24,969 bases of DNA from an uncultured Lachnospiraceae bacterium. Lineage in GTDB: Bacteria; Bacillota; Clostridia; Lachnospirales; Lachnospiraceae. The translations under genes were made by a program, and so were the position numbers. This document shows positions 22,327 to 24,969 of the stretch, one piece after another. The first letter of the stretch is position 1. Each line of letters starts with the position of its first letter. Below the pieces are notes generated by a model. That model was given only the letters and a program-made list of their open reading frames with translations. It did not search any database and was not told the origin of the DNA. Location: positions 1 to 24,969 of the forward strand of contig CAJURF010000053.1 of the NCBI GenBank assembly GCA_910588825.1, in the 5' to 3' direction.

Positions 22327-22351
22327 GGATATTAGCAATATCCGCTTTTTT
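22327..22351 (+). terminator. Rho-independent terminator after the nitroreductase gene
   Basis: GGATATT (22327-22333) pairs with AATATCC (22337-22343) around AGC and is followed by GC and six T. It starts 3 bases after the stop codon. Confidence 0.8.
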
Positions 22352-22515
22352 CATTAAAAAATTCGATTATTTTTAGAGAAAACATAGTTGGCTGCCGTTT
22401 TCGGGCAACCGTCCCAGTTGAGAAAAAGGAAGCTGCTGTAACTGTTAATGGTGGTCGCTTTCACTCCCTGGCGGTTCTCTAACACACGCCCCCTCCGCTT
22501 CATCAGTTTTTAAAA

Positions 22516-22558
22516 GGAAACAGCGGTTTTTACAACTTATTGCAAAACCGCCGTTTCC
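22516..22558 (-). terminator. Terminator hairpin downstream of the truncated proB
   Basis: GGAAACAGCGGTTTT (22516-22530) pairs with AAAACCGCCGTTTCC (22544-22558) over 15 positions with one mismatch and a 13-nt loop. On the minus strand it is followed by TTTTAAAAAC, which fits termination of the deacylase-proB transcript. Between it and the nitroreductase terminator (22352-22515) there is no gene. A small hairpin GGCTGCCG/CGGGCAACC near 22391-22411 is the only other structure seen. Confidence 0.65.
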
Positions 22559-22615
22559 TGCGCTGTCTATGTCATTCCTTAAAACAGCGGCTCTTTGAAT
22601 ATAAATTGCTCTATA

Positions 22616-23095
22616 CTAAAATACCTTTCCGGCAAACAATGTACCTGCCCCTCTGCCTTTTATGATGTCATAGAGTGCTTCTGGGTGCTTCCCATTTGTG
22701 ATAATTGCGTCTATGCCCTGTGCGGCAGCTAATCCGACGGCTCTTAATTTTGTTTTCATACCGCCTGTGCCGCGCCTTGAACCTGCTCCTCCCGCAAGGG
22801 AATATACTTCTTCATCAATCTGTTCTATCCGTTTTATTAGTTTCGCGTTGGTGTGTAGACGCGGATCAGCGTCATACAGACCGTCTATATCTGACAGAAT
22901 AACCAATAGCTTCGCCCTGCATAAAACGGCGACAACAGCAGAAAGAACATCATTATCACCAAATAGCCTGTCCTCTGATTCTATCTCCGTGTAACTGACA
23001 GAATCGTTTTCATTTACTATGGGAATGATTCCCATTTCATTTGTTAGGGTGGAAGTACCTGCTTTTATCACTATTCTGTTTTGGTAAAGCCCCAT
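22616..23095 (-). CDS. proB: Glutamate 5-kinase with internal in-frame deletion
   Basis: A 159-residue protein with two ProB parts fused. Residues 1-21 (MGLYQNRIVIKAGTSTLTNE) are the amino-acid-kinase N-terminus with Lys11. Residues 22-157 (IIPIVNENDSVSYTEIESED, then FGDNDVLSAVVAVL, SDIDGLYDADPR and RGTGGMKTKLRA) are the C-terminal half with the substrate- and ATP-binding loops. About 110 residues of the normal roughly 260-residue kinase domain are absent, including the SSGAI phosphate/glutamate-binding loop, yet the frame is intact. Full ProB makes glutamyl-5-phosphate for proline. This version is probably inactive or repurposed. The ATG lies 1 nt after the deacylase stop. Confidence 0.8.
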   Translation of the reverse strand: MGLYQNRIVIKAGTSTLTNEMGIIPIVNENDSVSYTEIESEDRLFGDNDVLSAVVAVLCRAKLLVILSDIDGLYDADPRLHTNAKLIKRIEQIDEEVYSLAGGAGSRRGTGGMKTKLRAVGLAAAQGIDAIITNGKHPEALYDIIKGRGAGTLFAGKVF

Positions 23096-23096
23096 A

Positions 23097-23636
23097 TCAC
23101 ACCTCAATCGCAACTGCCATATGTTGGGTATAGGGCAGAAACTTCCGGTAAACATCTTCCGTCCGTATTTTCATGTAGCCTGTTGTTGTACCGTCACTGC
23201 ACCCATACCATTCTTCCGAAAGCACTTCTTTGTCAAATATAATCTGCACCTTGTTTTCACCGTCTACAAGACTGCTGAAAACAGTAGCCGCGCCAATTTT
23301 TGTGCCGAGCATGGTTTCCATATCTTCTGAGGGGGCAAAGGAAACGCGGGCAGCTCCCAACGCATTACTGAAATCTTTAGAGCAAAACGGCTTATTACCC
23401 ACTGTGATGAACAGGTAAAACTGTGTCCGCTGGCGGTTACAGAGAAACAGCGTTTTCACCATGCGCATATTTAGTTTTTCATTAATGGCGACACAATCCT
23501 CCATTGTGATTGCTTCATCTGTATCGACGCGCTCAAAAGGAATTTGCAGTTTCCCCAACGCCTCGTAAACAAGTTCTTGAAGCCTTGTCTGAAAATGGGA
23601 GGGGGCTTCGGTCTGGATTTCACTTACATAAAACAT
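23097..23636 (-). CDS. YbaK/ProXp-type aminoacyl-tRNA deacylase-like protein
   Basis: A 179-residue protein of the prolyl-tRNA-editing (YbaK/ProX) fold. Matches include IPFERVDTDEAITMEDCVAI near residues 32-51, the catalytic-Lys strand MRMVKTLFLCNRQRTQFYLF (Lys61), KDFSNALGAARVSFAPSEDM and the terminal FLPYTQHMAVAIEV. Free-standing ProXp proteins hydrolyse Ala-tRNA(Pro) or related mischarged tRNAs; PrdX relatives regulate proline use. Two loops differ from the usual pattern: the GxxSPxGL region reads GAATVFSSL, and the HPC/HPN-type loop reads GCSDGTTTG, so specificity may be altered. It is cotranscribed with the truncated proB, and LysR is divergent. Confidence 0.8.
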   Translation of the reverse strand: MFYVSEIQTEAPSHFQTRLQELVYEALGKLQIPFERVDTDEAITMEDCVAINEKLNMRMVKTLFLCNRQRTQFYLFITVGNKPFCSKDFSNALGAARVSFAPSEDMETMLGTKIGAATVFSSLVDGENKVQIIFDKEVLSEEWYGCSDGTTTGYMKIRTEDVYRKFLPYTQHMAVAIEV

Positions 23637-23681
23637 TTTCGGTCACACTCCTGCCTTGACTTTTTTGTGTATTCAGTTTAT

Positions 23682-23730
23682 CATTTGTTTTGTAATAACA
23701 AAAGCGAATGTTTATCATGGAAAACATGAT
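23682..23730. promoter_or_regulatory. Divergent operator region between the deacylase and LysR genes
   Basis: TTTTGT (23688-23693), AATA and ACAAAA (23698-23703) form a perfect dyad of the T-N11-A kind bound by LysR proteins. A second dyad, ATCATG (23714-23719) and CATGAT (23725-23730), lies 10 bases on. On the minus strand TTTTGT-N17-TAAACT gives a plausible deacylase promoter whose -35 is the dyad itself. This placement suits autoregulation and control of the deacylase-proB pair by the LysR protein. Confidence 0.55.
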
Positions 23731-23756
23731 GAAATCAGATACAAGGCGGCAGCGAT

Positions 23757-24623
23757 ATGGATATGAATATTCAAAAATACATGGCGTTTGTAAAAACGGT
23801 GGAGTACGGTAGTTTTACAAGAGCCGCTGAAATGCTGAATTACTCCCAATCCGACATTAGCCGTATGATTAACGATTTGGAAAAAGAATGGAAAGTTATC
23901 TTACTTGAAAGGGGAAAGTCCGGCGTAAAGCTGACAAGCGACGGAATGAAACTGCTTCCCTACGCCAAAAATGTCTGCATGGAATATGACAAATTGCAGA
24001 TGGAAGTGGACGAACTGAACGGACTGCAATCCGGACTTATCCGTATTGGTACATTTTCAAGTGTGGCGGCACATTGGCTTCCGAATATTATCAGAAATTT
24101 TCAACAGGCGTATCCGGGCATTGACTATGAATTGCTTCTCGGTGATTATACGGAGATTGAAGAATGGATCGCGGACGGACGTGTTGACTGTGGCTTCCTG
24201 CGCCTGCCTGCCCGCCCTGAATTTGAAACCTGTTTTTTGGAGCAGGACAGGCTTCTCGCTATCCTGCCGGAGAACCATTCCCTTGCGGACCTTGAAAAAA
24301 TCCCGGTGGCAGCTTTATGTGACGAACCGTTTATGCTATTGGAAAAGGGGGCAAAAGCAGAGGTTTCAGAAATATTTGAACGTTGTAATCTGACACCCAA
24401 AATTCATTTTACAACATGGGACGACTACGCTATCATGTCGATGGTGGAAAGCGGTCTTGGTATCAGCATTTTGCCGGAACTGATATTGAAGCGTGTCCCC
24501 TATCGGATTGTTGCGAAAGAATTAGATGTACCCGCATATAGAAAAATCGGTATTGCACTCCGAAGCAAGAAAAATGCTTCCCTTGCAGTAAAGCGGTTTT
24601 TAGATTATTTGCAGTACCGTTAA
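23757..24623 (+). CDS. LysR family transcriptional regulator
   Basis: A 288-residue LysR-type regulator. The N-terminal winged HTH (MAFVKTVEYGSFTRAAEMLN, then YSQSDISRMINDLEKEWKVI, about residues 9-48) is followed by a linker helix and a periplasmic-binding-protein-like effector domain (about 92-288, beginning GLIRIGTFSSVAAHWLPNII). GLGISILPELIL near the end is the typical hinge/effector block. It lies divergent from the deacylase-proB pair, the classic arrangement for a LysR regulator and its target. The effector is unknown; an amino acid such as proline or glutamate would fit the neighbours but is inference. The start is ATG 23757 (or 23763), with a weak AAGG upstream. Confidence 0.93.
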   Translation: MDMNIQKYMAFVKTVEYGSFTRAAEMLNYSQSDISRMINDLEKEWKVILLERGKSGVKLTSDGMKLLPYAKNVCMEYDKLQMEVDELNGLQSGLIRIGTFSSVAAHWLPNIIRNFQQAYPGIDYELLLGDYTEIEEWIADGRVDCGFLRLPARPEFETCFLEQDRLLAILPENHSLADLEKIPVAALCDEPFMLLEKGAKAEVSEIFERCNLTPKIHFTTWDDYAIMSMVESGLGISILPELILKRVPYRIVAKELDVPAYRKIGIALRSKKNASLAVKRFLDYLQYR

Positions 24624-24643
24624 ATTTCTCATGGCAGATTTAC

Positions 24644-24662
24644 GGAAAGGCTGCTCCTTTCC
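24644..24662. terminator. Short hairpin after the LysR gene
   Basis: GGAAAGG and CCTTTCC form a 7-bp stem with a CTGCT loop, 20 nt after the LysR stop. No immediate U-tract; a T-rich CTTTTTATTATTTG begins about 15 nt later. It is a possible shared terminator with the relic on the opposite strand. Confidence 0.4.
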
Positions 24663-24706
24663 TATGCTTGCTCCGAAACTTTTTATTATTTGGTATCTTA
24701 ATCCGT

Positions 24707-24865
24707 TCACTTCCATTCCATCATCTTGCAATATAAAACTGCCACAATCGTACTCACCGCCGTAGCCGCAATCCCCGCCGGGTTTACGCTCCCATACTGG
24801 CCCCGGTACGGTTGTGTCAAGCTAAGACTAAAAAATTGTTCTCCTATTTGTCTAATTAGTTTCCA
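24707..24865 (-). pseudogene. Probable spore maturation protein A-like (nucleoside recognition) C-terminal remnant
   Basis: The minus-strand frame ending at 24707 reads YRGQYGSVNPAGIAATAVST, then IVAVLYCKMMEWK and a stop. The GS.NPA.I...A.A.ST...V.YCK.ME pattern resembles the end of SpmA/nucleoside-recognition membrane proteins of sporulating Firmicutes. Only about 35 codons look homologous, and the preceding codons up to the stop at 24866-24868 do not. Either the gene was cut when the cassette to its left arrived, or the match is chance; this is a moderate call. From 24866 to the window end nothing recognisable is seen. Confidence 0.45.
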
Positions 24866-24969
24866 TTATCATAACAGCATTCCGGCTCTTCACGAAAAAG
24901 CGATTCATCTTTTGTAGATACTAAGTATCGAAATTTATAATATCTTAGGCTGGTGAATAATAATATAAA

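Noticed and set aside
22352..22615. Attachment site or end of an integrative element beside the proB cassette
   Set aside because: Hairpins are present but I found no direct repeat on the other side of the cassette and no integrase, so it is not supported.

Overview
The window looks like chromosome from a spore-forming, low-GC Gram-positive gut anaerobe of the Lachnospiraceae type (order Eubacteriales). This rests on gene content and not on a database search: a cotJ spore-coat operon, the DapL route to diaminopimelate, a GatCAB tRNA amidotransferase, glutamine synthetase followed by an ANTAR protein, a Crp/Fnr-family regulator, a ferredoxin-type aldo/keto reductase, and AGGAGG-like ribosome binding sites throughout. 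I see no rRNA, tRNA or CRISPR array.

Region by region. (1) 1-3,800 is a patchwork. An intact alpha/beta hydrolase, a GNAT acetyltransferase and a Crp/Fnr regulator lie among gene relics: the 3' end of a phage terminase large subunit, a frameshifted nucleoside phosphorylase, the tail of a hexapeptide acetyltransferase, and a thioredoxin that has lost its CxxC active site. (2) 3,800-6,990 holds a DUF6440 protein, a blaI-blaR1 beta-lactam-sensing pair on the minus strand (no beta-lactamase in view), and a small XRE regulator. (3) 6,984-14,528 is the metabolic core on the plus strand: glnA, an ANTAR RNA-binding regulator, dapF, dapL, gatC, gatA and gatB, closed by a strong terminator. A sigma-A-type promoter overlaps the XRE stop codon and gives a structured leader of about 160 nt before glnA. 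The glutamine made by GlnA is the amide donor for GatCAB. (4) 14,573-17,595 is a MATE efflux pump, a TetR-type regulator lacking the first helix of its DNA-binding domain, and an Fe-S aldo/keto reductase. (5) 17,747-19,213 is xylulokinase on the minus strand. (6) 19,481-20,760 is a MITE-like palindromic element directly before a cotJ operon in which cotJA and cotJB are fused. (7) 20,816-22,324 is an HxlR regulator, a decayed MATE gene with a C10 tract, and a nitroreductase. (8) 22,616-24,623 is a compact cassette: a glutamate 5-kinase with an internal in-frame deletion, a prolyl-tRNA-editing-like deacylase, and a divergent LysR regulator. The window ends with the 3' remnant of a probable spore maturation protein A-like gene.

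The most notable non-gene structures are a dispersed palindromic repeat with core AGGAACTGT...AAATAA, found at four or five intergenic sites, the 185-bp MITE-like element, and the glnA leader. The most notable genes are the CotJA-CotJB fusion and the truncated ProB/deacylase/LysR cassette. I found no complete phage, transposase, integrase or defence system.
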